Source of the DNA: Athalassotoga sp049965695
Lineage (GTDB): Bacteria; Thermotogota; Thermotogae; Mesoaciditogales; Mesoaciditogaceae
Length of the DNA: 64,000 nt
NCBI RefSeq assembly: GCF_049965695.1
Contig: NZ_JBMFWB010000001.1
Coordinates: forward strand, 1 to 64,000
Direction: 5' to 3'
Shown here: piece by piece, positions 7,203-15,587 of the stretch
Layout of the letters: each line of letters starts with the position of its first letter
Position numbering within the stretch: the first letter of the stretch is position 1
Notes under the pieces: model-generated
What the model was told of the DNA's origin: nothing
The model's input: the letters and a program-made list of their open reading frames with translations, nothing else
Database searches by the model: none
Position numbers and translations under genes: made by a program

Positions 7203-10200
7203 TTGAAAAGGGTAACTTTATGGAGTATGGTGTTACTCGCGGTGCTTGTACTTGCTGTTATTTTGGCAAGTTGTTCTCTTTTTTTGGCACCTGCACCGAA
7301 AAATCTTAGTGCAACTGCATTGAGTCCAAATTCAATACAGTTGGTATGGAATGGTACGGCAAAATCATTTGTAGTTTACAGAAGTTCATCTTCAAATGGG
7401 ACTTTTGCCGAATTGACAACAGTTCAAGCGACAAATTATGTAGATACAGGTTTAAAGCCTTCCACAACGTATTTTTACGAAGTAAAGGCGAAGAACCAAT
7501 ATGGGCTCTCTTCTCCATCAAACGTTGCTTCTGCAACTACCATGATGGCTGCACCGCAGAGTCCTGTTTTGAGCGTAACGTCTTTATCAACAAATACCAT
7601 TTCTCTCTCCTGGTCAGAAAGTTCTCCGAATGTCAGTAAGTTCATAATTTACAGGGCTTTAGGAAGCAGTGCATTTGCACAATTAGCAACTTTGCCCGGA
7701 AATGTGCTAAATTACACAGATAGAAATTTAACACCTGAAACAACATATTCTTACAAAATGTTAGCATCAAATCAGGGAGGAAATTCATCTTTTTCAAATG
7801 TTGTTGTGCGTATGACAAACGGAATTCCTCCAAAGGCTCCAAGTGCTTTGAATGTAACTGCTTTTTCGACGAATACGATAAGTCTTTCCTGGGTTAATCC
7901 AACTAACGAAAGCGGTATCGAACTTTACCAGTCGACGGGAACCACTTTCAAATCAACGCCTACTTCAAAATTGTCACCGATGGCAACAACCTATGTTGCG
8001 ACAGGTCTCATACCTTCAACGGTCTATTCCTTTAAATTGAGGGCTTTTAACAAATGGGGATATTCTGATTTTTCAAGCATAGTTTCCCAGATGACCAAGG
8101 CTTTCGGATCGTACTTCCCGTTAAGATCTGGTCAGGTTGATCGTGTTGAAATATCCGCGGGAGTGCCACTTGTTGATACTTTAGGAATCAATCCGGCACA
8201 AAAGGCTTTTGAAGATTTCTTCAATTCCATGTGGATGAATTTTTCTTCCTCCAAGACAACACCATCGTCTTCTTTTACTGTAAATGAAGATGTGATTTAC
8301 GAGGCAACTCAAACAAGCAAAAATGCAACGATGATAAATTACGAAATAAAGATTCCTCAAGCGTACAAAGGAGAACCTCAAAAGATGGAAACACTCTCCT
8401 TTAGCGTTACAAAAGCAGGTTCTACGGTTTTCTACAAAGGTGTTCCGGTTATAGACAATGCCAACACTGGCAATGCCTCAGGCACGACATTTTTGAAATC
8501 ACCTGAAGGTACAGCCTTTGAAAGAACATCTTCTTATCAATCTCTTTCAATCGGAAACAAAACTTACAGCGATGTCTTAGAGGTTGATCTTATACTCAAC
8601 AATCTCAAAAGAGAATTTTACTTTGCGAGAAATGTTGGAGTCATAAAACTTGAAAACTATCTTTTAAATCAGCAAAAGATGTGGGAATTCATCTCCGGTT
8701 TAACCGTTGTTCAACCAAACATCGGTAAGTTCGAATACAATCCACTTCCGGCTATTCCTGTGGCTCCACAAATCACAGATCTTTCAACTTCAACCCAAAT
8801 AACGATGACATGGTCTTCAACGCAGACAAATGTTAACTACGAACTTTACCTCGAAAAAATGGGTGACTGGATAAAGAAAATAGGATCTTCGACTGAAACT
8901 CATTTTAATTTTGAAAAATTGCCTACCGGCATTTACACATGGGTGATCGTCACGAAAAACGCGAGCGGCCTTTCTACCGCATCGAAAGGTGCAACCTTTA
9001 CCGTTGACATGGGATCAAAAGTGACCTTTACAAATCGTAAACTTGAAGCCATTATAAGATCAATGCTGAATTTACCGGCCGGACCTATATACGCGTCTGA
9101 ACTTTCTAAGATAACATCTATCCAAAATAACTGGCCATCTTCCGATATGATGCTTTCAAATTTGGATGGCATACAATATCTTACCAATCTCGCGACACTC
9201 GATCTGGTTGGAAATAACATAACCGATCTTTCACCTCTGAAAGGATTACATCTCAAATCCGTTAACCTAAGTTACAATCATATAAGCGATTTGACTCCTT
9301 TAGCAACGATGACAAGTCTTAAAATGCTTAATTTAAGTCATAACGACATAGTTGATATAAGTCCGCTTGCGAATCTTGTAAACCTTACGGTACTTGATCT
9401 CAGTTCAAACAAAATAACAAATATAGCCGCAATATCTAATCTTAAAAATTTGCAGTTCCTTGATTTGAGTTCAAATGCTATAAAGGACGTTACGCCCCTT
9501 GAAGGCATAGGACAATCTTTGCTAAGTCTCGATATAAGTTATAACCCGATTCCAGTTTCCCAACTTACCTTCATAAAAAATTGGACACAACTTCATAACC
9601 TTGGAATGAGTGGATTTAATTTTGACAATTCCGAGATAACATTCCTTTCGAAATTCACGAATCTCACTTCACTCGATCTTGGATTTAACAGAATAAGCAA
9701 TATAACTCCCCTTGCGAGTTTAACAGGTTTACGTGAGTTGTTCCTTTACTCGAACATGATAAAAGATATATCTCCACTTGCAAATTTAAAGAATTTGGAA
9801 TGGCTTAACGCAGGGGCAAATCTAATAAGCGATCTTTCACCGCTTTCAAATCTTATGAAACTGAGATTCCTTGATCTTGAACTTAACCAGATATCGGATA
9901 TATCTCCGCTTACAAATCTTTCAAATTTAGAGATATTGAATTTGAATTTCAACAACATAACGCTCAAATACACGCCGTCCTTTGACAAAATGCTTCATCT
10001 TCTCTGGCTTATGCTTGATTCGAACAGCATATCTGATTTCAACATAGTCTCGACAGTACCGGATCTTTGGATATTGGATATTTCTTCGAACAACATATCG
10101 GATCTGTCTCCGATATCCAACATGAAAAATTTGCTCAGAATAGATCTTTCATCGAATAAAATTTCAGACATGAATGCCATCGTCAACGACATGTATTTGA

Positions 10201-10310
10201 AAATTGGTTCTATCGTCGATATCAAAGACAACGAAATGAATTTTGCCCAATCGACGATCACGAATGAAATAAATACACTTCAAAACAGAGGGATCAACGT
10301 TATTTATTGA
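7203..10310 (+). CDS. large surface lipoprotein with fibronectin type III domains and internalin-like leucine-rich repeats
   Basis: This is a 1035-residue lipoprotein. The signal peptide ends in LASC (Cys24). Three fibronectin type III domains follow (about residues 32-112, 117-205 and 210-300, each with a TTYFYEVKA-like strand). Next comes a domain of unknown type (about 300-520) and a fourth FN3-like domain (about 525-605). From about residue 650 there are some fifteen 22-residue leucine-rich repeats of internalin type (LxxLxxLDLSxNxIxDISPL). It starts at TTG with GGGGAGGA upstream. It is probably anchored to a membrane and mediates binding at the cell surface or in the periplasmic space under the toga. 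The ligand is unknown. Its end overlaps the acyltransferase start by 4 nt. Confidence 0.85.
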   Translation: MKRVTLWSMVLLAVLVLAVILASCSLFLAPAPKNLSATALSPNSIQLVWNGTAKSFVVYRSSSSNGTFAELTTVQATNYVDTGLKPSTTYFYEVKAKNQYGLSSPSNVASATTMMAAPQSPVLSVTSLSTNTISLSWSESSPNVSKFIIYRALGSSAFAQLATLPGNVLNYTDRNLTPETTYSYKMLASNQGGNSSFSNVVVRMTNGIPPKAPSALNVTAFSTNTISLSWVNPTNESGIELYQSTGTTFKSTPTSKLSPMATTYVATGLIPSTVYSFKLRAFNKWGYSDFSSIVSQMTKAFGSYFPLRSGQVDRVEISAGVPLVDTLGINPAQKAFEDFFNSMWMNFSSSKTTPSSSFTVNEDVIYEATQTSKNATMINYEIKIPQAYKGEPQKMETLSFSVTKAGSTVFYKGVPVIDNANTGNASGTTFLKSPEGTAFERTSSYQSLSIGNKTYSDVLEVDLILNNLKREFYFARNVGVIKLENYLLNQQKMWEFISGLTVVQPNIGKFEYNPLPAIPVAPQITDLSTSTQITMTWSSTQTNVNYELYLEKMGDWIKKIGSSTETHFNFEKLPTGIYTWVIVTKNASGLSTASKGATFTVDMGSKVTFTNRKLEAIIRSMLNLPAGPIYASELSKITSIQNNWPSSDMMLSNLDGIQYLTNLATLDLVGNNITDLSPLKGLHLKSVNLSYNHISDLTPLATMTSLKMLNLSHNDIVDISPLANLVNLTVLDLSSNKITNIAAISNLKNLQFLDLSSNAIKDVTPLEGIGQSLLSLDISYNPIPVSQLTFIKNWTQLHNLGMSGFNFDNSEITFLSKFTNLTSLDLGFNRISNITPLASLTGLRELFLYSNMIKDISPLANLKNLEWLNAGANLISDLSPLSNLMKLRFLDLELNQISDISPLTNLSNLEILNLNFNNITLKYTPSFDKMLHLLWLMLDSNSISDFNIVSTVPDLWILDISSNNISDLSPISNMKNLLRIDLSSNKISDMNAIVNDMYLKIGSIVDIKDNEMNFAQSTITNEINTLQNRGINVIY

Positions 10311-11389
10311 AAATGGCCGATGATAAACTAACAGGCCAAACGGGCGAGTTCGACGTTCTACGAGGTTTTGCGATATGGATAGTTGTGTTTGCACACAACG
10401 CATTTTACCAGATACAATCTTTCAATTCTCCAAACCTTGAACTCGCCTTTACTTTTTTGAATTTTTTCATCGTTGCCATGCCGATTTTTTTCTTTATAAC
10501 GGGATATTTTTCTGTAAGGGTCGCAAGAAGAAACCCAAAGCGATTTATTTTATCAAGGTTAAGACTTATAGGAATTCCTTATCTTGTATGGTCAACCTTT
10601 TACATCCTTATGCAATACTTTCTTGGCGGATTTATCAACTTCGATAAAAGTTTTTCTTTGAAAGACATTCTTGGATATTATCTGCTCGGAAATGCCGTTG
10701 AAGAATATTATTTCATATTCGCGATCATGATTTTTTACCTTATAACTCCTTTTTTGATCAAAACTCTCTTAAAATTCAAATTTATTCTCCCATCTCTTTT
10801 CATTTTGATGATGTTTTTTTCCGCGCTTTACTACGTCCCGAATTACTTCGGAATACACTGGATAAGCACCTTCTGGGCATACAGAAATCCTTTCACCTGG
10901 CTCTTCTTTTACGTATGGGGAATGTCAACATTTGATAAAGTCAACAACAATCATCCTTACTGGAGAAATGCTCTCCCCTCAAAAACAATTGTACTTTGCA
11001 TCGTGCTTTACATTCTAAGTTTTATCGAATTCTATTTCATGCCTTACAAATACGAAGATGGGATTTCGCTCATGGCCCCGCTCGGTCTTGCTTTTTCCGC
11101 TGCTTTCATGCCAATACTCTTAAAATTCGCTTACTTCATCTCTAAAAAATTACCCGTGACATCCAAAATATTCGGTGATTTCGGAAGATACACACTCGGC
11201 ATATATCTTATGAATGGATTCATAGAAGGTCTATTACTTGGACTTGGGTTTATCTTTTATCCGCCATTTAAAAACGAGAGCAGTTTGGCTGTAAACCTTT
11301 TGCTCTTTGCGATCGCACTTTCACTTTCCTTTTTCTTGGTTAAAATTGTCTGGAAATTAAGCAAAAAAGTTTACGCTTTGGTTTTCTGA
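10307..11389 (+). CDS. membrane acyltransferase (acyltransferase 3 family)
   Basis: This is an integral membrane protein of about ten hydrophobic segments. Its first segment, EFDVLRGFAIWIVVFAHNAFY, carries the Arg and His typical of acyltransferase 3 (OafA/OpgC-type) enzymes, which O-acetylate or succinylate glycans. The TTG at 10307 overlaps the stop of the LRR gene. An ATG at 10313 is the alternative, and neither has a strong ribosome-binding site. The C-terminus converges with, and overlaps by 19 bp, the minus-strand gene beyond it. Neighbouring sulfation genes suggest modification of a surface polymer, but this is inference. Confidence 0.85.
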   Translation: MKMADDKLTGQTGEFDVLRGFAIWIVVFAHNAFYQIQSFNSPNLELAFTFLNFFIVAMPIFFFITGYFSVRVARRNPKRFILSRLRLIGIPYLVWSTFYILMQYFLGGFINFDKSFSLKDILGYYLLGNAVEEYYFIFAIMIFYLITPFLIKTLLKFKFILPSLFILMMFFSALYYVPNYFGIHWISTFWAYRNPFTWLFFYVWGMSTFDKVNNNHPYWRNALPSKTIVLCIVLYILSFIEFYFMPYKYEDGISLMAPLGLAFSAAFMPILLKFAYFISKKLPVTSKIFGDFGRYTLGIYLMNGFIEGLLLGLGFIFYPPFKNESSLAVNLLLFAIALSLSFFLVKIVWKLSKKVYALVF

Positions 11390-11706
11390 TCTTTTTTGGG
11401 TTTTGTGACGAAAATTGGGGCAAGAGATATGAAGAACCCTCCAAAAAGTTCCATGCCTTTTATCTGGGAGCATTCACGAAAATACAGGTAAGTGTTAAGC
11501 ATCGCAAGGATACCAAGTACAAACAAGATGTAGGGAATAATTTTTTTGAATTTTAAAGATAAGACAAAAACAAACGATGCGCTGACGAATATCAAAAGCC
11601 CATACCAGTTAAAGGGAATAAACGGAGATCTCGGCAACAAAAGCAATGAAATGAATCCAAGCAAAATACCTCCCAAAACGGAAGAAACGTAAAAAAATTT
11701 CATCAT
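11371..11706 (-). CDS. small multi-pass membrane protein
   Basis: A protein of 111 residues with about four transmembrane segments (YVSSVLGGILLGFISLLLL, WYGLLIFVSASFVFVLSL, IIPYILFVLGILAML, LFGGFFISLAPIFV) and a Lys-rich C-terminus. The start at 11706 (ATGATGAAA) overlaps the stop of the UPF0104-type gene, which indicates coupling. No family is recognised. A longer upstream reading exists but lies inside the neighbour and lacks a ribosome-binding site. Confidence 0.65.
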   Translation of the reverse strand: MMKFFYVSSVLGGILLGFISLLLLPRSPFIPFNWYGLLIFVSASFVFVLSLKFKKIIPYILFVLGILAMLNTYLYFRECSQIKGMELFGGFFISLAPIFVTKPKKDQKTKA

Positions 11707-12761
11707 TTTCTTGTACTCACCATCCCGTGAAAAAATATGATCAAAAATATAATGCCACTTAAAGCAAGTGGAACAAAATAACTCAAAATTCTCCACTCAA
11801 GCGTTACCGTGGCGAGAAATTTTGGCGGAACTATCGTTGAAAAAAAGAGGTAAAATCCACCTTCTGCCAATCCAGACGATCCGGGAGTAGGAGAAAAAAA
11901 GATTATCGTCGTTGCAATCGCTTGAAGCGATATAACTTCCAACATACCTTTCGGTATATTCTCAAAAATGCCAAAGGATTGAACCGCGGCAAAAGCCAAA
12001 AACAGGTGACCCAAGGCTGAAAGTAGGGCAAGGAAAAAAACAGGTATGATGAATTTCCAGTTCGTTGATATCATCTTCATGCTTTGAACGTAATTTTTGA
12101 ACTCTTTCTCTGCTTTTTGTCTTAAATCTGGAATTTTAGGGCTTAATTTTTTGCTGAATCTCAAAAGGCCTATCGCCCATTTTGTTATGGTCAAAAGAGA
12201 AGACCTAACTTTAGAACTCACATTTATCAAAATGAGAATCAAAATCCCGCCTATTGAAAGTCCAAAGCCAAGAAAAGAAAGCACAAACGTGATTTCATTC
12301 CTTTCAACAACCTGAAGTGCGATTAAAAAACCCATAGCCGCAGCAACAACCATCGCACTTTGTTTTATTATATATCTCAATTCCGTTATAGAAACAGAAC
12401 TTCCAAAATTTATTCCATTTCTTTTAAGGTATGCTATCTGAAAAACGCTACCTCCCGTTGACGCCGGCGAAAGTTTGTTGAAAAATATCCCTATGATCGA
12501 CATGTTAAAGGATTTCAAAAAAGAAAAAGGCACACGTATCAGTTTTCTGATTAAAATATAAGTTATAAAGGTATCCGTTATCCATGAAAATAAAAGGCTT
12601 AATATGCCTAAAAATCCCCATGGGTTGGCCACGAAAAAGTTTATAACTTTTCCCCATTCAATTCCACCACTGAAGTTGCTCAGAAAATAAAAAGTTATGG
12701 CCGATACTATTCCAAGCAGTAAAAGGTATATGACAATACGCTTCAAATTTTTCCCCGCCAT
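11703..12761 (-). CDS. UPF0104 / lysylphosphatidylglycerol-synthase-type integral membrane protein
   Basis: A protein of 352 residues with about eight transmembrane segments and the FFNKLSPASTGGSVFQIAYLKRNG motif region characteristic of the flippase-like membrane domain (LPG_synthase_TM, YbhN type). It has no C-terminal synthase domain, so lysyl-lipid synthesis is unlikely. A role in lipid-linked substrate transport is possible. The ATG at 12761 gives the hydrophobic start MAGKNLKRIVIYLLLLG. There is no good ribosome-binding site, and the mapped promoter would leave only about 15 nt of leader. It is divergent from the sulfate-activation genes. Confidence 0.8.
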   Translation of the reverse strand: MAGKNLKRIVIYLLLLGIVSAITFYFLSNFSGGIEWGKVINFFVANPWGFLGILSLLFSWITDTFITYILIRKLIRVPFSFLKSFNMSIIGIFFNKLSPASTGGSVFQIAYLKRNGINFGSSVSITELRYIIKQSAMVVAAAMGFLIALQVVERNEITFVLSFLGFGLSIGGILILILINVSSKVRSSLLTITKWAIGLLRFSKKLSPKIPDLRQKAEKEFKNYVQSMKMISTNWKFIIPVFFLALLSALGHLFLAFAAVQSFGIFENIPKGMLEVISLQAIATTIIFFSPTPGSSGLAEGGFYLFFSTIVPPKFLATVTLEWRILSYFVPLALSGIIFLIIFFHGMVSTRK

Positions 12762-12783
12762 GATACAATATATTCGTACTTGT

Positions 12784-12811
12784 ATTTTAGAACAAAAATT
12801 CTTTTTTTCAA
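12784..12811 (-). promoter_or_regulatory. candidate promoter for the UPF0104-type gene
   Basis: On the minus strand, TTGAAA (12806-12811) and TAAAAT (12784-12789) are separated by 16 nt, with a start near 12777. The predicted leader to the ATG at 12761 is very short and lacks a clear ribosome-binding site. Confidence 0.45.
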
Positions 12812-12826
12812 AGGCGGAGGAATTAA

Positions 12827-13981
12827 ATGATAGAACCACATGGAGGAAAACTCGTCAATCTTGTCGTTAGCGATAACGATGCCAAAGAGGTTTTGCAAAA
12901 TTCGGAAAAATTAAAAAAGATACCAATTCCCGATTATAAACTCAGAGACATCGAGAATATCGCAACAGGTCTTTTCAGTCCATTAACTGGGTTCATGAAA
13001 GAAAAAGATTATCTTCGCGTTATAGATAAAATGCGCTTATCAAATGGGTTGATATGGACTATACCGATCACGCTTCCAATTGACGAATCAACCTTTAAAA
13101 CCCTTAAAAACGGTGAAATGATCCTCTTAACCGATTTTAACGGCAACATATATGCTTCCATTAAAGTTGAAGACAAATTTGTACGTGACAAACAAAAAGA
13201 ATCTTTTGCCGTTTTCGGAACAGACGATCTCAAACACCCGGGAGTCGCAAGATTGAAGGAAGAAAGCACTTTTCTTGTAGGAGGTCAAATAAACCTTTTT
13301 AAAAGGCTCGATTACGGAAATCTTGAAAGATACAGATTCGATCCGGTTGAAACGCGTAAACTTTTCGGTGAAATGGGCTGGAAAAGCATCGTAGCCTTTC
13401 AAACGAGAAATCCCATTCACAGATCTCATGAATATTTACAAAAAGTCGCGCTTGAGATATGCGACGGATTATTTTTAAATCCGCTTGTGGGTGAGACCAA
13501 ATCGGATGATCTGCCATCAGAGGTAAGAATGAAAACTTACGAAGTCATGATAGATAAATATTTTCCAAAGTCAAGAGCCGTGCTTGGCATCTTCACCGCA
13601 AATATGAATTACGCCGGTCCGCGCGAGGCCGTTTTTCACGCCATATGTAGGAAAAATTACGGATGCACGCATTTCATAGTGGGTCGGGATCACGCAGGCG
13701 TTGGAAATTATTACGGAACTTATGATGCCCAAAAAATTTTCGATCTTTTTGATCCAAAAGAAATCGGAATAACTCCTTTGAAATTCGAAAATGCTTTTTA
13801 CTGTACCAAATGCGAATCCATGGCAACATCAAAAACATGCCCTCATCCTGAGGAATTTCATATTTACCTGAGTGGTACAAAGATTCGAGAGACACTTTCC
13901 AAGGGAGAAATGCTTCCAAAAGAATTCACAAGACCCGAAATTTCAAAAATTCTAATGGATTACTATGAAAAAGACAAATGA
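12827..13981 (+). CDS. sat: sulfate adenylyltransferase (ATP sulfurylase)
   Basis: The enzyme makes adenosine 5'-phosphosulfate (APS) from ATP and sulfate. The 384-residue protein carries FQTRNPIHRSHEYL (the QxRN and HxxH ATP-binding motifs, about residues 192-205), GRDHAGVG and a C-terminal CTKCESMATSKTCPH segment that resembles the metal-binding cysteines of some prokaryotic enzymes. The start has GGAGGAA. The 3' end overlaps the sulfotransferase start by 17 nt. With APS kinase in the same operon and no APS or PAPS reductase visible, the product seems destined for PAPS and sulfation rather than for sulfate reduction. Confidence 0.93.
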   Translation: MIEPHGGKLVNLVVSDNDAKEVLQNSEKLKKIPIPDYKLRDIENIATGLFSPLTGFMKEKDYLRVIDKMRLSNGLIWTIPITLPIDESTFKTLKNGEMILLTDFNGNIYASIKVEDKFVRDKQKESFAVFGTDDLKHPGVARLKEESTFLVGGQINLFKRLDYGNLERYRFDPVETRKLFGEMGWKSIVAFQTRNPIHRSHEYLQKVALEICDGLFLNPLVGETKSDDLPSEVRMKTYEVMIDKYFPKSRAVLGIFTANMNYAGPREAVFHAICRKNYGCTHFIVGRDHAGVGNYYGTYDAQKIFDLFDPKEIGITPLKFENAFYCTKCESMATSKTCPHPEEFHIYLSGTKIRETLSKGEMLPKEFTRPEISKILMDYYEKDK

Positions 13982-14897
13982 TCTAAGGCTTCCAAATTTT
14001 TTGATAGTTGGTGCGGCAAAAAGCGGAACAACGTCTTTGAGTTATTATCTCAAGCAACACAGGCAGATATACATTTCGCCTGTCAAAGAACCTAAATTTT
14101 TCACGGCCCAGTTTTTGAAATTTCCTCTTAAAGGCATAGGTGATGACGTAGTCGAAAAGCACATCGTAAAAACCTTTGAGGATTACAAAAAACTTTTCAA
14201 ATGGGTAACGCCGGAAAGAAAAGCGATAGGCGAGGCGAGCGTTGATAACCTCTATTACCATGAAAATGCTATAAAACAGATAAAAAAATATTTGGGAGAT
14301 CCCAAAATAATAATCATATTGAGAAACCCCATCTCAAGGGCTTTTTCCGCTTACACCCATCTTGTACGAGATGACAGGGAAAAACTTTCATTTGAAGAAG
14401 GACTTCAGGCAGAGTCAGAAAGAATGAATGACAACTGGGAATTCATGTGGTTTTACAAAGACGTAGGTCTTTATCATGCACAGGTAAAAGATTATCTTGA
14501 AAATTTTTCAAATGTAAAGATATACTTAACGGATGATTTGGAAGAAAAACCACTTGAGATCGTAAAAGACATTTTCAAATTTCTTGAAGTAGACGATGAT
14601 TTTGTTCCGGACGTCAGCGTAAAATACAACGTTTCTGGCGTTCCAAGACGGAAAATATACGCAAAAATTTCAAAAAATTTGAACACACTCGGTAGTTTCC
14701 TTGAAAAAAGGGTTAATTATCTTTTTCCGAAAAAAGGTATAAAGATAATAGGTTTTTTTGAAAAAGTGCGCGCAAAAGAAGTGAAAAAGCCAAAGATGAA
14801 ACGCGCAACGTACGATGCGCTTGCAGATTTTTATCGTGAAGATATATTAAAAACTCAAAACATCATAGGGAGGGATCTTTCAAATTGGCTCAAGTAA
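13965..14897 (+). CDS. PAPS-dependent sulfotransferase
   Basis: The 310-residue protein has the 5'-phosphosulfate-binding loop VGAAKSGTTSLSYYL (about residues 15-29) and the 3'-phosphate-binding motif IILRNPISRAFSAYTH (about residues 109-124) of the Sulfotransfer_1 family. It transfers sulfate from PAPS to an unknown acceptor, probably a carbohydrate. It sits between and overlaps the genes for both PAPS-synthesis enzymes, so donor supply and use are co-expressed. Confidence 0.88.
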   Translation: MKKTNDLRLPNFLIVGAAKSGTTSLSYYLKQHRQIYISPVKEPKFFTAQFLKFPLKGIGDDVVEKHIVKTFEDYKKLFKWVTPERKAIGEASVDNLYYHENAIKQIKKYLGDPKIIIILRNPISRAFSAYTHLVRDDREKLSFEEGLQAESERMNDNWEFMWFYKDVGLYHAQVKDYLENFSNVKIYLTDDLEEKPLEIVKDIFKFLEVDDDFVPDVSVKYNVSGVPRRKIYAKISKNLNTLGSFLEKRVNYLFPKKGIKIIGFFEKVRAKEVKKPKMKRATYDALADFYREDILKTQNIIGRDLSNWLK

Positions 14898-15427
14898 AAT
14901 CAGGATTTGTCTTATGGTTTACGGGTCTGTCCGGATCTGGTAAAACGACACTTTCTTTGGAAGTCGAAAAGCGTCTTAAGAACATTGGAATACCATATGT
15001 TCAAAGACTTGACGGTGATATTGTAAGGAAGGAACTCACTAAAGATCTGGGATTTTCGAAAGCAGACAGAGACGAAAACATAAGACGCGTCGGATTTGTG
15101 GCAAAACTTTTAAGCGATAATGGAATTCCAACACTTTGTGCTTTTATATCGCCTTACAAAGATGTAAGAAACGAGGTACGTCAAAAATGTTCGAATTTCA
15201 TAGAGATATTCGTATATTGTCCGCTAAAAACTTTGATAGAAAGAGATCCAAAGGGACTTTACAAAAAAGCACTTGATGGTGAGATAAAAGGCTTTACTGG
15301 CATAGATGATCCTTACGAACCACCAGAAAATCCAGAAATAACGATCGATACTTCCGTTGAATCGGTAGATGATGAGGTGGGGAAAATAATTTCTTACATA
15401 ACGAAAAAAGGTTTTATTGAGATGTAG
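14885..15427 (+). CDS. cysC: adenylylsulfate (APS) kinase
   Basis: This enzyme phosphorylates APS to PAPS. The 180-residue protein has the P-loop WFTGLSGSGKTT, LDGDIVRKELTKDLGFSKADR, AFISPYKDVRNEVR and the lid segment CPLKTLIERDPKGLYKKAL. The TTG start at 14885 lies 9 nt after AGGGAGGG and overlaps the sulfotransferase end by 13 nt. It is last in the sulfation operon. Confidence 0.93.
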   Translation: MAQVKSGFVLWFTGLSGSGKTTLSLEVEKRLKNIGIPYVQRLDGDIVRKELTKDLGFSKADRDENIRRVGFVAKLLSDNGIPTLCAFISPYKDVRNEVRQKCSNFIEIFVYCPLKTLIERDPKGLYKKALDGEIKGFTGIDDPYEPPENPEITIDTSVESVDDEVGKIISYITKKGFIEM

Positions 15428-15449
15428 TTTGCTTTAAAATTAACAAAAT

Positions 15450-15566
15450 GATCTTAAATCTGTCTTTTTGATTAAATCTTAATTAAGATCGCGAATGTTA
15501 TTTGCACTAAATTATTTCATATTTTCACGTCAAAAGAGATAAAATTGATTGATGCAAAATTGCATC
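15450..15566 (+). promoter_or_regulatory. palindromes upstream of gdhA, candidate operators
   Basis: The 160-bp gap before gdhA contains a perfect palindrome ATCTTAATTAAGAT (15476-15489), a related half-site GATCTTAA (from 15450) and an inverted repeat GATGCAA-AA-TTGCATC (15551-15566). The last one lies between a TAAAAT box (about 15539-15544) and the AGGAGG of gdhA. This arrangement suits repressor control, perhaps by nitrogen or amino-acid status, but no regulator is identifiable. Confidence 0.4.
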
Positions 15567-15587
15567 TAATTTGAGGAGGTCATTCAG

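Noticed and set aside
11707..11796. Upstream extension of the small membrane protein
   Set aside because: The extension lies wholly within the UPF0104-type gene in another frame. The ATG at 11706 overlapping that gene's stop gives a normal membrane-protein start.
15538..15570. Riboswitch before gdhA
   Set aside because: The inverted repeats are short, DNA-operator-like, and too close to the start for an aptamer plus expression platform.
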